In this document: positions 8,177 to 16,400 of the stretch, one piece after another
Position numbering within the stretch: position 1 is the first letter of the stretch
Layout of the letters: each line of letters begins with the position of its first letter
NCBI GenBank assembly: GCA_030530145.1
Contig: JAUMVN010000024.1
Coordinates: forward strand, 1-35,495
DNA: 35,495 nucleotides
Reading direction: 5' to 3'
Origin: Coriobacteriia bacterium
GTDB lineage: Bacteria; Actinomycetota; Coriobacteriia; Coriobacteriales; Atopobiaceae
Position numbers and translations under genes: made by a program
Notes under the pieces: model-generated
Told to the model about the DNA's origin: nothing
Databases searched by the model: none
Seen by the model: only the letters and a program-made list of their open reading frames with translations

Positions 8177-9106
8177 ATGAGCAAGAGGGCACGGGGAGTC
8201 GTTGCGGGCGTTTCGGGCGCGTGCTTCTGGGGCATCTCGAATGTATTCATCAATTTCTTGACTAATAACTACAGCGTCGCAGCCTCTTGGATCGGTTGCT
8301 TCCGCGTGCTCGTCGCCGGGCTCGTCTTCATCGCGATCTGCCTCGCGACCTGCAGAGAGAGGCTCCTCGCGATGCTGCGCGACCGCCGCGCCATGGTCGG
8401 CGTCGTGCTCTTCGCCGTGCTCGGCATCGCCGTCTACCAGATCAGCTACATCATGGCCATCGGCAGCACGAACGCCTCGACCGAGGCCCTGCTCACCCAG
8501 CTGAGCCTCATCTACATCATGGTCTATACCTGCGCCCGCGACCGGCGCGCCCCGATGGCCGCGGAGCTTTTCGGCCTCGCGCTGGCGCTCATCGGCGTCT
8601 TCTGCATCGCCACCAAGGGAGACCCCGCCGCGCTCGTCGTCGGCCTCGCCGGCCTCGGCTGGTGCCTGCTCGACGGCATGCTCGGGTTCCTCCACAACAC
8701 GCTGCCGCTCTACGCGCTCGACCGCTACGGATCGCTCTCGGTCAATGCTGTGGGCATGTCGCTCGGCGGCCTGCTCCTGATCCCGATCGCGCAGCCCTGG
8801 GCCGGCGCGCCGGCCTTCGACGGCATCGGGTGGGCCGCGTTCGGCGCCACGACCCTCTTCGGCGCGATCCTCGGCTACCTGCTCGCCATGCAGGGCCTCA
8901 AGGACTCCGGCCCCATGCTGGGCAGCCTCCTGCTCGTGTTCACCCCCATTGTGGCCACCCTCGCCAGCGCGGCGCTTCTCGGCACGGCCATCACGGCCTT
9001 CGACCTCATCGGCCTCGTCTGCATCGTCGCGATGATGGTCGTCATGTCCCTCGCGAAGAAGGAACCGCAAGAGACCGGAGAGGGCTACGTACACGAGACC
9101 GCGTAA
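8177..9106 (+). CDS. EamA/DMT-family transporter
   Basis: 309 residues with about ten hydrophobic segments in two homologous halves, as in EamA (drug/metabolite transporter) permeases. The first half begins GVVAGVSGACFWGISNVFINFL; the second half has GLAGLGWCLLDGMLG and GAILGYLLAMQGLKDSGPMLG, followed by the terminal helix LIGLVCIVAMMVV. Family members export or import amino acids and other small metabolites across the cytoplasmic membrane; the substrate here is unknown. GGGAGG at 8163-8168 precedes the ATG. It is divergently paired with the LysR regulator. Confidence 0.9.
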   Translation: MSKRARGVVAGVSGACFWGISNVFINFLTNNYSVAASWIGCFRVLVAGLVFIAICLATCRERLLAMLRDRRAMVGVVLFAVLGIAVYQISYIMAIGSTNASTEALLTQLSLIYIMVYTCARDRRAPMAAELFGLALALIGVFCIATKGDPAALVVGLAGLGWCLLDGMLGFLHNTLPLYALDRYGSLSVNAVGMSLGGLLLIPIAQPWAGAPAFDGIGWAAFGATTLFGAILGYLLAMQGLKDSGPMLGSLLLVFTPIVATLASAALLGTAITAFDLIGLVCIVAMMVVMSLAKKEPQETGEGYVHETA

Positions 9107-9121
9107 CACACCTCGCCTGTG

Positions 9122-9225
9122 CCCTGGCAAGAGGCCCTCCCGGCCCATCTCATTGCTCAGCGCTCGCTGCGCTCGCTCGCTTACGCGATTCGCATGAGAT
9201 GGGACGGGCGCGCTTCCCGGCAGGG
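9122..9225. repeat. long imperfect hairpin with conserved core (element pair, copy 1)
   Basis: Arms 9122-9153 and 9194-9225 pair over 32 positions with about seven mismatches; the inner ten (CCCATCTCAT/ATGAGATGGG) are perfect. The 40-nt loop (9154-9193) begins TGCTCAGCGCTCGCT and ends CGCGATTCGC. It is the reverse complement, apart from 3 substitutions and one short indel region, of the loop of the neighbouring hairpin at 9248-9368, whereas the arms of the two are unrelated. It lies in the convergent gap between the EamA gene and htpG and could also terminate both. Confidence 0.75.
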
Positions 9226-9247
9226 GCGCTTCTCTTTATTGGATTTC

Positions 9248-9368
9248 GCCCCTCAGTGCGCCGGAAAAGGCCGCGCCCCGAATCTCACGCGAATCGCGCA
9301 GCGAGCGAGCAAAGCGAGCGCTGAGCAGTGAGGTTCGGGGCGCGGCCTTTTCCGGCGCGCTGAGGGGC
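9248..9368. repeat. long near-perfect hairpin with conserved core (element pair, copy 2)
   Basis: Arms 9248-9288 and 9328-9368 are 41 nt each and complementary at every position except two that would form G-U pairs. The 39-nt loop (9289-9327) is the inverted counterpart of the loop at 9154-9193. The hairpin ends 8 nt before the htpG stop codon. It may serve as a terminator for htpG, but it is far longer than a terminator needs to be. Confidence 0.8.
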
Positions 9369-9375
9369 AGAGCCG

Positions 9376-11403
9376 TTACATCAGCTTGCAGACGTTCTGG
9401 GCGAAGGCGACCGGGTCGGCCACGGGCAGGCCCTCGGTGAGAAGCGCCTGGTCGTAGAGCAGCGAGGTGTAGAGCGCGAGCTTATCGGTGTCGCCGGCCT
9501 CCTGAGCGGCCTGCAGCTTGGCGAACACGGGGTGGGCGGCGTTGACCTCGAGCACGCGCGTGGCCTTAGGCGCGCCGGTGGCGTCGGGGCCGGCGGCGAG
9601 CACCTGCTCCATCTCGAGCGAGACGGGGCCCTCGGCCGAGACGCTCGACGGCGCGTCGTCGGCAGAGGTCAGGTGCGCAGAGACGGTGACCTTGGCCACG
9701 GCGTCGCCGAGCGCCTCCTTCATGGCGCCGAACAAGCCCTCGTTGGCCTTGGTCGTCTCCTCAGCGGCCTCCTTCTCCTCGTCGGAGGCAAGGTCGAGGT
9801 CGCCGGAGCTCACGTTCTTGAGCTCGAGCGCGCGGTCCTCGGTCTCGGGGTCGGCGCCGTCGGCCACGGCCTTCTCGGCAGCTTCGCGGGCGGCGTCGTC
9901 GGCATAGACTTTGGCCAGGCCCGTAGCCGTGAAGTCGCGCATGGACTGGAAGCAGAACTCGTCGACGTCGGCGGTGCAAAGAAGCACGTCGTAGCCGCGA
10001 GCGAGCACGGACTTGACCACGGGCATCTTGGCCAGGCGATCGCGGTCGTCGCCGGCGGCGTAGTAGATGGCCTTCTGGCCCTCGGGCATGGCCTCGGCGT
10101 ACTCCTGCAGGGTGACGTACTTCTCGTCGCGAGCGCTCCAGAAGAGCAGGAGGCCTGCGAGCTCGTCCTTCTTCATGCCGTAGCTGGAGTAAATCCCGTA
10201 CTTGAGGCCGCGGCCGAAGTTCTCGAAGAACTTGATGTAGTCGTCGCGGTCGTTGTCTCGCATGGACTCGAGCTCGGAGGTAATCTTCTTCTCGATGCGA
10301 CGGCCCATGACCTGGAGCTGACGGTTCTGCTGCAGGGTCTCGCGCGAGATGTTCAGCGTGATGTCGGACGAGTCGACGACGCCGCGCACGAAGTTGTAGT
10401 AATCGGGCACGAGGTCGGCGCACTTCTCCATGATGAGGACGTTGGAGCTGTAGAGCTCGAGGCCCTTCTCGTAGTCGCGGCTATACAGGTCGAACGGGGC
10501 CTTGCCGGGGATGAAGAGGAGCGCGTCGTACTCGAGGCTGCCCTCGGCGTGCAGGCTGAAGGTGCGGGCCGGCGCCTCCCAGTCGTGGAAGGTGGACTTG
10601 TAGAACTCGTCGTACTCGGACTGCTCGACGTCCGCGGCGCGCTTCTTCCAGATGGGGGTCATGGAGTTCAGGGTCTCGAGCTCCTCGTAGGACTCCCACT
10701 CGGGCTTGTAGTCGTCGCCCGCGTCCTCCGGCTTCTCCTTCTGGCGAGACTTGGTGACCATCATCTGAACGGGGTAGCGCACGTAGTTGCTGTAGCGCTT
10801 GACCAGGTCCTTCAAGGTGTACTCGGAGGTGTACTCGTCGTAGCTGGCGTCGTCGGTGTTGTCCTTGAGGGTCATGACCACGTCGGTACCGCAGGTCTCG
10901 CGGTAGGCAGGGTCGTCGGCGGGGACGGCCTCAATGGTGTAGCCCTCAATGCCGTCGGAGGTCCAACGGTTGCACTCGTCGGAGCCGAAGGCGCGCGTGA
11001 CGACGCTGACCTCCTTGGCCACCATGAAAGCGGAGTAGAAGCCAACGCCGAAGCGGCCGATGATGTCCACAGCGTCGCCTTGGGCCTCGGCGTTCTCGGC
11101 CTTGAACTCCTCGGAGCCGGAGTGGGCGATGGTGCCGAGGTTCTTCTCGAGCTCGTCGGCGGTCATGCCGATGCCGTTGTCCGAGACGGTAAGGGTGCGG
11201 GCGTCCTTGTCGTACGAGAGGGTGATGGCAAGGTTCTCCTGGTCCACCTGCGCAGACGCGTCCGTCAGGCTCTTGAGGTAGAGCTTGTCGATGGCATCGG
11301 AGGCGTTGGAGATGAGCTCGCGCAGGAAGATTTCGCGGTTGGTGTAGATCGAGTTGATCATGAGGTCGAGGAGCTTCTTGCTTTCGGTCTTGAATTTACG
11401 CAT
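9376..11403 (-). CDS. htpG: HtpG, Hsp90-family molecular chaperone
   Basis: 675 residues from the ATG at 11403 (MRKFKTESKKLLDLM), slightly longer than the E. coli protein. The GHKL ATPase motifs are intact: LISNASDAIDKLY, VSDNGIGMT and GRFGVGFYSAFMVA. The middle domain contains the IPGKAPFDLYSRDY block and the SSDITLNISRETLQQNR segment, followed by the dimerisation domain. It is a cytoplasmic ATP-dependent chaperone. A GAAGGGAA precedes the start; the upstream TTG in the same frame lacks a site. The gene is monocistronic, bounded by the 9248-9368 hairpin and the repeat-rich 11404-11795 gap. A TGAGCG-N11-CGCTCA dyad about 60 nt upstream may be an operator. Confidence 0.97.
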   Translation of the reverse strand: MRKFKTESKKLLDLMINSIYTNREIFLRELISNASDAIDKLYLKSLTDASAQVDQENLAITLSYDKDARTLTVSDNGIGMTADELEKNLGTIAHSGSEEFKAENAEAQGDAVDIIGRFGVGFYSAFMVAKEVSVVTRAFGSDECNRWTSDGIEGYTIEAVPADDPAYRETCGTDVVMTLKDNTDDASYDEYTSEYTLKDLVKRYSNYVRYPVQMMVTKSRQKEKPEDAGDDYKPEWESYEELETLNSMTPIWKKRAADVEQSEYDEFYKSTFHDWEAPARTFSLHAEGSLEYDALLFIPGKAPFDLYSRDYEKGLELYSSNVLIMEKCADLVPDYYNFVRGVVDSSDITLNISRETLQQNRQLQVMGRRIEKKITSELESMRDNDRDDYIKFFENFGRGLKYGIYSSYGMKKDELAGLLLFWSARDEKYVTLQEYAEAMPEGQKAIYYAAGDDRDRLAKMPVVKSVLARGYDVLLCTADVDEFCFQSMRDFTATGLAKVYADDAAREAAEKAVADGADPETEDRALELKNVSSGDLDLASDEEKEAAEETTKANEGLFGAMKEALGDAVAKVTVSAHLTSADDAPSSVSAEGPVSLEMEQVLAAGPDATGAPKATRVLEVNAAHPVFAKLQAAQEAGDTDKLALYTSLLYDQALLTEGLPVADPVAFAQNVCKLM

Positions 11404-11461
11404 AGGTTCGCGTTCCCTTCTTCGAGCGATATTCAACAAAGGTGTTCCTACCCGAGACTTT

Positions 11462-11484
11462 TGAGCGATATACGTTGACGCTCA
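11462..11484. promoter_or_regulatory. inverted repeat upstream of htpG, possible operator
   Basis: TGAGCG (11462-11467) and CGCTCA (11479-11484) are separated by 11 nt, 59-81 nt upstream of the htpG start. It matches neither the CIRCE nor the HspR HAIR consensus well, so the regulator is unknown. Confidence 0.3.
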
Positions 11485-11565
11485 GAAAACTTTAGCCAGT
11501 GGCGCTTAGATTTGCGATTACATAATGGCAAGGGGCGCACATCGAATCGACCGCAACGAACATGC

Positions 11566-11790
11566 TGCGAGGTTTTGCCCTTCGTGCGACGTATGGCGGA
11601 CCTTGTTGCAAGGTTTTGCCCTTCGTGCGACGTAGATATCGAACGTTGCGAAACCGGGACATCGGCTTACCTGGGCTTTCTCGCCCGCACCGCCCCCAAT
11701 TCGGCCTCTAAAGACAACTTCAACGTCGCACGAAGGGCAAAACCTTGCAAGCCCCTGGCGGTTACGCCGCACGAGGGGCAAAACCTTGCA
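11566..11790. repeat. mirrored cluster of four 27-nt repeats
   Basis: Four copies of one 27-nt sequence (core GGTTTTGCCC-TTCGTGCG). Two are direct at 11566-11592 and 11607-11633; two are inverted at 11723-11749 and 11764-11790. The spacing inside each pair is 14 nt, so the layout is symmetrical around an 89-nt centre. The copies at 11607 and 11723 are exact reverse complements; the outer two differ by one and two bases. The cluster resembles a REP/BIME-type or MITE-type element. It fills most of the 392-nt gap between htpG and the gene ending at 11796, where I see no coding sequence. Confidence 0.8.
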
Positions 11791-11795
11791 AGGCG

Positions 11796-12482
11796 CTAAC
11801 GGCGGGCGACGAGCAAGTAGTTGTCGTCGGCGGCCCAGGCGTCGTCCGGGCAGCAGACAAGGCCGACGCGGCCGAATTCGGCCTCAAGCGTCGACTGGAA
11901 ATCCCGCAGGAAAGTCGCGTCGCCGCCTACCGTGACCACGTTCGCGGCCAGGGCTCCGCCCGGGGCAAGGAGTGCCGCATAGGCACTTGCCGCCTCAGGC
12001 CCGGAAAGGCTCGCCACAGGCTCCGCGCCTGCAAAGGCGTCGAGCGCGATGAAGTCATACTTCTCTCCGCGAAGGGCCGCCCCGCGGACGAAGTCGAAGC
12101 CGTCGCCGCAGGTCACGTGGGCACCCGCGTCGTCGGCGAAGAACCAGCGGCGAGCGGCGTCGATCACGCGACCGTCGATCTCCACGACGTCGATGCGCGC
12201 GTCCGGCCGCAGTTCGCGCACATGCTTCGGCACGGCGAACCCGCCGCCGCCCACGACCAGCACGCGCGGGGCCTCCGCGGCAACGCCCCCGAGCACCCGC
12301 CCGAATGCGCGGTAATACTCGAAGACCGGCTCCATCCGCCGCTCGTCGAGGTAGGTCGCCGACTGATAGACGCCGCCGCTCGACAACACGCGCACGGGCC
12401 CGCCGTCCGGGCCTTCCACGGTATAGACCAGCGTCGGACGCAGGCCAAAACGGACAATATGCAGGTCAAAGTTACCGAACAC
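11796..12482 (-). CDS. spermidine synthase-like SAM-dependent methyltransferase fold protein
   Basis: 228 residues starting at GTG (12482) with GGGAGG seven nt upstream. The Rossmann-type SAM motif is PRVLVVGGGGFAVPKHVREL, followed by the acidic residue in IDVVEIDGRVID, and YDFIALDAFAGAEP resembles the spermidine synthase active-site loop. The N-terminal segment LSSGGVYQSATYLDERR matches the family's substrate-side motif. It is probably a member of the spermidine synthase-like group without the extra membrane domain. Whether it makes polyamines or methylates another substrate cannot be decided. It is divergent from the DUF554 gene, 68 nt away. Confidence 0.75.
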   Translation of the reverse strand: MFGNFDLHIVRFGLRPTLVYTVEGPDGGPVRVLSSGGVYQSATYLDERRMEPVFEYYRAFGRVLGGVAAEAPRVLVVGGGGFAVPKHVRELRPDARIDVVEIDGRVIDAARRWFFADDAGAHVTCGDGFDFVRGAALRGEKYDFIALDAFAGAEPVASLSGPEAASAYAALLAPGGALAANVVTVGGDATFLRDFQSTLEAEFGRVGLVCCPDDAWAADDNYLLVARR

Positions 12483-12550
12483 GCACGACCTCCCAAGCGC
12501 TCACAAAACCTCTGCTACCATAGCCGCGGAAAACGAAGGGGGCAAATCTC

Positions 12551-13282
12551 ATGCACGGCCTGGGAACTATCATCAACGTGTGCTGCATCGTAGGCGGCGG
12601 CGTCATCGGACTGCTCGGTCGACGCCTTATCACGCAAAAGCTGCAGGACGCGCTTATCCAGGCGTGCGGCCTGGCCGTCCTCTTCCTCGGCATCGGCGGC
12701 GCTATGGAGAAGATGCTCGCCGTGGTCGCCGCCTCCGACGGCGGCGCGGTCCTCTCGTCCGGCGGCACCATGATGATCCTCATCAGCCTCGCGCTCGGCG
12801 CGGCCATCGGCGAGGCCATCGACCTCGATGCTCGCTTCGAGCAGCTCGGGGTGTGGCTGCGCGCCAAAACCGGCAGCGAGGGCGACGCGGGGTTCGTCAA
12901 CGGCTTCGTGACGGCGACCCTCACCGTATGCATCGGCGCGATGGCCATCGTCGGCGCCATCCAGGACGGCATCACCGGCGACTACACCACCCTCATGCTC
13001 AAGGGCGCCATCGACGCCGTGATCATCTGCGCGATGGCAGCCTCGATGGGCAAGGGCGCCATCTTCGCTGCGCTCCCCGTGGGCGTCTGGCAGGGCCTCG
13101 TCACCGTCGCGTGCATCCCGCTCCAGCCGCTCATGACCACTGCTGCCCTGAACAACCTGGGCCTCGTCGGCTCGATCCTCATCTTCTGCGTCGGCGCGAA
13201 CCTCATCTGGCCCAAGACCTTCAAGCCGGCGAACATGCTGCCGGCCGTCTTCATCGCCGCCGCGCTCGCCTTCGTGATGTAG
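12551..13282 (+). CDS. DUF554 family membrane protein
   Basis: 243 residues with about seven hydrophobic segments. The start GLGTIINVCCIVGGGVIGLL and the later GDAGFVNGFVTATLTVCIGAMAIVGAIQDG are hallmarks of DUF554 (YdfK/YqgA-like), an integral membrane family of unproven, probably transport, function. GAAGGGGG precedes the ATG. It ends 15 nt before the TerB-domain gene and probably shares its transcript. The function is unknown. Confidence 0.9.
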   Translation: MHGLGTIINVCCIVGGGVIGLLGRRLITQKLQDALIQACGLAVLFLGIGGAMEKMLAVVAASDGGAVLSSGGTMMILISLALGAAIGEAIDLDARFEQLGVWLRAKTGSEGDAGFVNGFVTATLTVCIGAMAIVGAIQDGITGDYTTLMLKGAIDAVIICAMAASMGKGAIFAALPVGVWQGLVTVACIPLQPLMTTAALNNLGLVGSILIFCVGANLIWPKTFKPANMLPAVFIAAALAFVM

Positions 13283-13297
13283 CCGGCAAGAAGCCCG

Positions 13298-14968
13298 ATG
13301 GCGGACCTCCACGACATAGACAAGATCCTCGAGCAGCTGCTCTCCGACCCGCGCCTCACGCGAGGCCGCGCCTTCCAGACGTCGAAAGCCTACTCGGACG
13401 AGCCCATCATCCGACGCGGATCGCAGATGCACGGCTTCGTCCCCGAACCGATCAAGCAGCTGCGCGCCCTGCAGCTGACCCCGACGGGCCGCACGTGGTC
13501 GGAATCGCGGCTCTTCTTCGAACAGGCCAGGCTCCTCGAGGATTTCGAGGACCATGCCCCCTTCGTGGGGCAGTTCCTCTCCTACTACCCGACCTACCGC
13601 TCCATGAACGACCGCCAGCTCCGCGGCTACTTTACCTGGCGCACGAACGTGCGGCGCGGGCAGGTGGAGGATGTCTCGACGTCGTTTGCCTACGTGTACC
13701 TCTACGAGCTGCTCATGGGCGTGGGCGTCGAGCCCGGAGAGAAGGGCTTTGCCGCCATCGAGGCGTTCTACAAGGCCTACCGTGCCTTCGACCAGGCGAG
13801 CATGGACCGCAATGTCCGCCCCTGGCTCGTCGACTACGTGGTCGACCACGGTCTCGACCCCAAGCTCGCGGCGCCCTATGTGAACGCGGCGCACGATGAT
13901 GCCATAGCGCTGCTCGCGGGCATCGAGCGCGCGGCGATTCTTTCCGCCCCGCCCAAGGGCTCGCGAAAGACAGCGCTCGACTTCGGAACGCTCGGGGAAG
14001 CGGCCCAGAAGCTCATGGGAGCCGCGGCCGAGCTCTCGTCTTACCGTGTGCTCGAATCGCGCCTTTATAAGGAAGCACCCGAGGACTTCGGGGTCGCCCT
14101 GTGCGCGGTGTTCATCCGGCTCTCGCGCCACTATGCCCGCACGCACAACCAAGGCCTGGTCGAGACGCTCTTCGGAACGAGATTCCGCGTGCGCCACCTT
14201 ATGTACGCATCGGCCATCCACTACGAGCCCGCGCCCCACCCCGATTGCGTGTACGAGCTCTCGCCGACGCGCACCTACATTTGCAAGAGCGGGCTGTGGT
14301 CCTGCGAGGGTTTCCACGACGGCGGCGGGAAGAGCGCCAAGCTCGGCGATATCTGCCGCGCGGTCGACCGGCAGCTGCGGGCGGCGACCGGCTTCCCGGC
14401 GCAGCTCAAGGACCATGCCGAGCCAAAATACCTCGCCAAGATGATCGACGCGGAGATCGAGGACCTTCTTGCCTGGAAAGAGGCGCATAAGCCGGTCGTC
14501 GTCGACATCGACCTGTCCAAGCTCGCGGGGATCCGGTCGGCGGCGGCGGTGACGCAGGAGGCGCTGCTGGTGGATGAGGAGCGGGAGCAGGGTCAGGGCT
14601 CGCCGGCGGAGCTGTCTTCATGCTCAAACAGTCCTGATTCGCACGAACGTGACATTAAGTCACGTTCGGCTCATGCGGAACTGCGCGTGAAGATAGCTCC
14701 GCCGGCGAGCCCTGACCCTGCTCCAAGCGCAAAGCCTGACAAAGAATCATTCCCCTACGGGCTCTCGCAAGAGGAGGTTGAGCTGCTTGGGGCGCTGCTC
14801 GCCGGCGAGGTGCCGTCCACGGGCGGATCGGTTGACCTGATGGTTGACTCGATCAATGAGAAGCTCTTCGAGCTGCTGGGGGATACGGCGGTAGAGTTCG
14901 GCGGCGATGGGGCGCCACGGGTTGTGGAGGACTACGTCGACGATGTTCGCGGGGCGCTCAGAAGATAG
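13298..14968 (+). CDS. TerB-N/TerB-C domain protein with in-frame palindromic insert
   Basis: 556 residues. The N-terminal half matches the TerB-N domain: APFVGQFLSYYPTYRSMNDRQ, then GYFTWRTNVRRG and AYVYLYELLMGVG. The centre contains the PTRTYICKSGLWSCEG and AKLGDICRAVDRQL segments, and the C-terminus (from about residue 490) looks like TerB-C (LSQEEVELLGALLAGE, EKLFELLGDTAVEF). Such proteins occur with DUF2791/BrxD ATPases and Lhr-like helicases in putative defence or stress modules, and exactly those genes follow here. Residues about 430-475 are a linker encoded by a 141-nt palindromic element (14584-14724) that also occurs in the helicase gene. It starts 15 nt after DUF554. Biochemical function is unknown. 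Confidence 0.82.
   Translation: MADLHDIDKILEQLLSDPRLTRGRAFQTSKAYSDEPIIRRGSQMHGFVPEPIKQLRALQLTPTGRTWSESRLFFEQARLLEDFEDHAPFVGQFLSYYPTYRSMNDRQLRGYFTWRTNVRRGQVEDVSTSFAYVYLYELLMGVGVEPGEKGFAAIEAFYKAYRAFDQASMDRNVRPWLVDYVVDHGLDPKLAAPYVNAAHDDAIALLAGIERAAILSAPPKGSRKTALDFGTLGEAAQKLMGAAAELSSYRVLESRLYKEAPEDFGVALCAVFIRLSRHYARTHNQGLVETLFGTRFRVRHLMYASAIHYEPAPHPDCVYELSPTRTYICKSGLWSCEGFHDGGGKSAKLGDICRAVDRQLRAATGFPAQLKDHAEPKYLAKMIDAEIEDLLAWKEAHKPVVVDIDLSKLAGIRSAAAVTQEALLVDEEREQGQGSPAELSSCSNSPDSHERDIKSRSAHAELRVKIAPPASPDPAPSAKPDKESFPYGLSQEEVELLGALLAGEVPSTGGSVDLMVDSINEKLFELLGDTAVEFGGDGAPRVVEDYVDDVRGALRR
14584..14724 (+). mobile_element. protein-coding palindromic element, copy 1
   Basis: Arms 14584-14620 and 14688-14724 (37 nt each) are complementary at all positions except one G-T pair. 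They enclose a 67-nt core, 14621-14687, which starts TGCTCAAACA and ends CGGAACTGCGCG. The core has an inner hairpin: CGAACGTGAC (14644-14653), loop ATTAA, GTCACGTTCG (14659-14668). The 141-nt total is 47 codons, and the TerB frame passes through it, encoding CSNSPDS, then DIKSRSAHAELRV. The core is 60/67 identical to the one at 18709-18775, while the arms are unrelated. I infer an inserted element of the Rickettsia-palindromic-element style. Confidence 0.85.
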
Positions 14969-15022
14969 GCGCACATTAAGGCTCTTTGAACTAGAACAAG
15001 TGTTTTATTTGTCACATTTTCG

Positions 15023-15031
15023 TGCTAGCAT
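15023..15031 (+). promoter_or_regulatory. extended -10 promoter candidate for the BrxD-like gene
   Basis: TGCTAGCAT is an extended -10 (TG-n-TAGCAT), 33 nt before the ATG at 15064. The -35 region (TTTTAT, 15003-15008) is poor. The 95-nt AT-richer gap after the TerB gene supports a separate promoter. Confidence 0.35.
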
Positions 15032-15063
15032 GGGCCCATACAGATCAGCTGAGAGGAACGCCC

Positions 15064-16389
15064 ATGCCCGAACCTACGCCGGCACAGAAGACGCGCGTGC
15101 CCAAGCGCATCGCCGCGGTGATCATCAATTCGCTCAAGGGCGGCGTCGTGCCGCGCATTGGGCTGCCGTACATCACCGTCGGCCGCGAGCGCGAGATCGA
15201 GGCGCTGCTGCACGACCTGGCGCTCGTGGCAGATGGTGGCGCGAGTTTCCGCTTTCTCGTGGGCCGCTACGGCGCGGGTAAATCGTTCCTCCTCCAGACC
15301 ATCCGCACGCACGCCATGGGGCGCGACTTCGTTGTCGCCGATGCCGACCTCTCGCCCGAGCGCCGCCTGCAGGGCAACCAAGGCCAGGGCCTCGCCACGT
15401 ACAAGGAGCTTATCCGCAACCTGAGCACGAAGACCCGCCCCGAGGGCGGCGCGCTGCCGCTCGTGCTCGAGCGCTGGGCGCGCAACCTCTCCGAGGGCGC
15501 CACAGACCCCATGGTCCCGCTCAAGGCCGCGCTCTCCCCCATCCGCGAGCTCGTCCACGGCTTCGATTTCTGTCGCGTGCTCGAGGCTTACTACGCCGCC
15601 TACCTGGAGGGCGACGAGGAACGCCAGGCCTGCTGCGCCAAGTGGCTGCGCGGCGAGTACCGGACCAAGACCGAGTCAAAGGCCGAGCTCGGCATCAACG
15701 CCTGCATCGGCGACGACGACTGGTACGAGTACCTCAAGCTCTTCGCGGAGTTCCTCGTCGGCGCCGGCTACCAGGGGCTCATTGTGCTCGTGGACGAGCT
15801 CGTCAACCTCTACAAGATCCCGAACTCCATCACGCGCCAGTACAACTACGAGAAGATCCTCACCATGTACAACGACACGCTCCAGGGCAAGGCGCACCAC
15901 CTGGGCATCATCATGGGCGGAACGCCGCAGTCCATCGAGGACCGCCGCCGCGGCGTGTTCAGCTACGAGGCCCTGCGCAGCCGCCTCACGCAGGGGCGCT
16001 TTGCCTCCGAGGGCATGACGGACATGCTCGCGCCCGTTATCAACCTGAACCCGCTCACCTACGAGGAGCTGCTTGTCCTCACCGAGAAGCTCGCCGACAT
16101 CCACGCCGGCTATTTCGGCTACGAACGCCGCCTGGAGACCGGCGACCTCGTGAGCTTCCTCCAAGTCGAGTTCGGCCGCGTGGGCGCGGACTCCCACCTC
16201 ACGCCGCGCGAGGTCATCCGCGACTTCATCGAGCTGCTCGACATCCTCTACCAGAACCCGGACGCGGACGTTGCGAAGCTGCTACAGTCCGGGGACTTCT
16301 CCCTCAGCGCGGCTAACGTGAACAACACAGGCGCGAACGGGAGCGCGAATCCCGACGTGGCCCCGCAGTTCGCCGAGTTTACGATCTAG
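15064..16389 (+). CDS. BrxD-like P-loop ATPase (DUF2791 family)
   Basis: 441 residues from the ATG at 15064, preceded by GAGAGGA. The first block, RIAAVIINSLKGGVVPRIGLP, then YITVGREREIEALL, is characteristic of BREX-type ATP-binding proteins (BrxD, DUF2791). Walker A is VGRYGAGKSFLLQ (about residues 66-78) and Walker B is GLIVLVDELVNLY; a sensor-like segment GIIMGGTPQSIEDRRRG follows. In type 2 BREX loci BrxD is encoded beside the Lhr-like helicase BrxHI; here the helicase follows after one permease gene and a TerB protein precedes. No PglX, PglZ or BrxC/PglY is visible, so this is not a canonical BREX locus. It is probably a DNA- or helicase-partner ATPase; the exact role is inference. Confidence 0.82.
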   Translation: MPEPTPAQKTRVPKRIAAVIINSLKGGVVPRIGLPYITVGREREIEALLHDLALVADGGASFRFLVGRYGAGKSFLLQTIRTHAMGRDFVVADADLSPERRLQGNQGQGLATYKELIRNLSTKTRPEGGALPLVLERWARNLSEGATDPMVPLKAALSPIRELVHGFDFCRVLEAYYAAYLEGDEERQACCAKWLRGEYRTKTESKAELGINACIGDDDWYEYLKLFAEFLVGAGYQGLIVLVDELVNLYKIPNSITRQYNYEKILTMYNDTLQGKAHHLGIIMGGTPQSIEDRRRGVFSYEALRSRLTQGRFASEGMTDMLAPVINLNPLTYEELLVLTEKLADIHAGYFGYERRLETGDLVSFLQVEFGRVGADSHLTPREVIRDFIELLDILYQNPDADVAKLLQSGDFSLSAANVNNTGANGSANPDVAPQFAEFTI

Positions 16390-16400
16390 GGGAGAAGCGC

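Noticed and set aside
9154-9193. Resemblance of GCTCGCTCGC-rich loop to viral terminal repeats
   Set aside because: A short low-complexity GC match expected by chance; the context is bacterial.
11566-11790. CRISPR array
   Set aside because: Only two direct and two inverted copies with 14-nt spacers of constant length; not an array.
11512-11799. Short ORFs on both strands within the repeat cluster
   Set aside because: Their peptides are only translations of the 27-nt repeats in two directions; no ribosome binding site or family.
9532-12000. Long plus-strand ORFs opposite htpG, up to 648 codons
   Set aside because: High-GC antisense shadow of htpG; the composition is biased to Val/Leu/Gly/His and no family is recognisable.
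12515-14488. 657-codon minus-strand ORF opposite DUF554 and TerB genes
   Set aside because: Antisense shadow; the plus-strand genes have recognisable domains and ribosome binding sites.
14621-14687. Intein or group II intron fragment in the TerB gene
   Set aside because: The insert is too short, lacks intein or intron motifs and stays open in frame.
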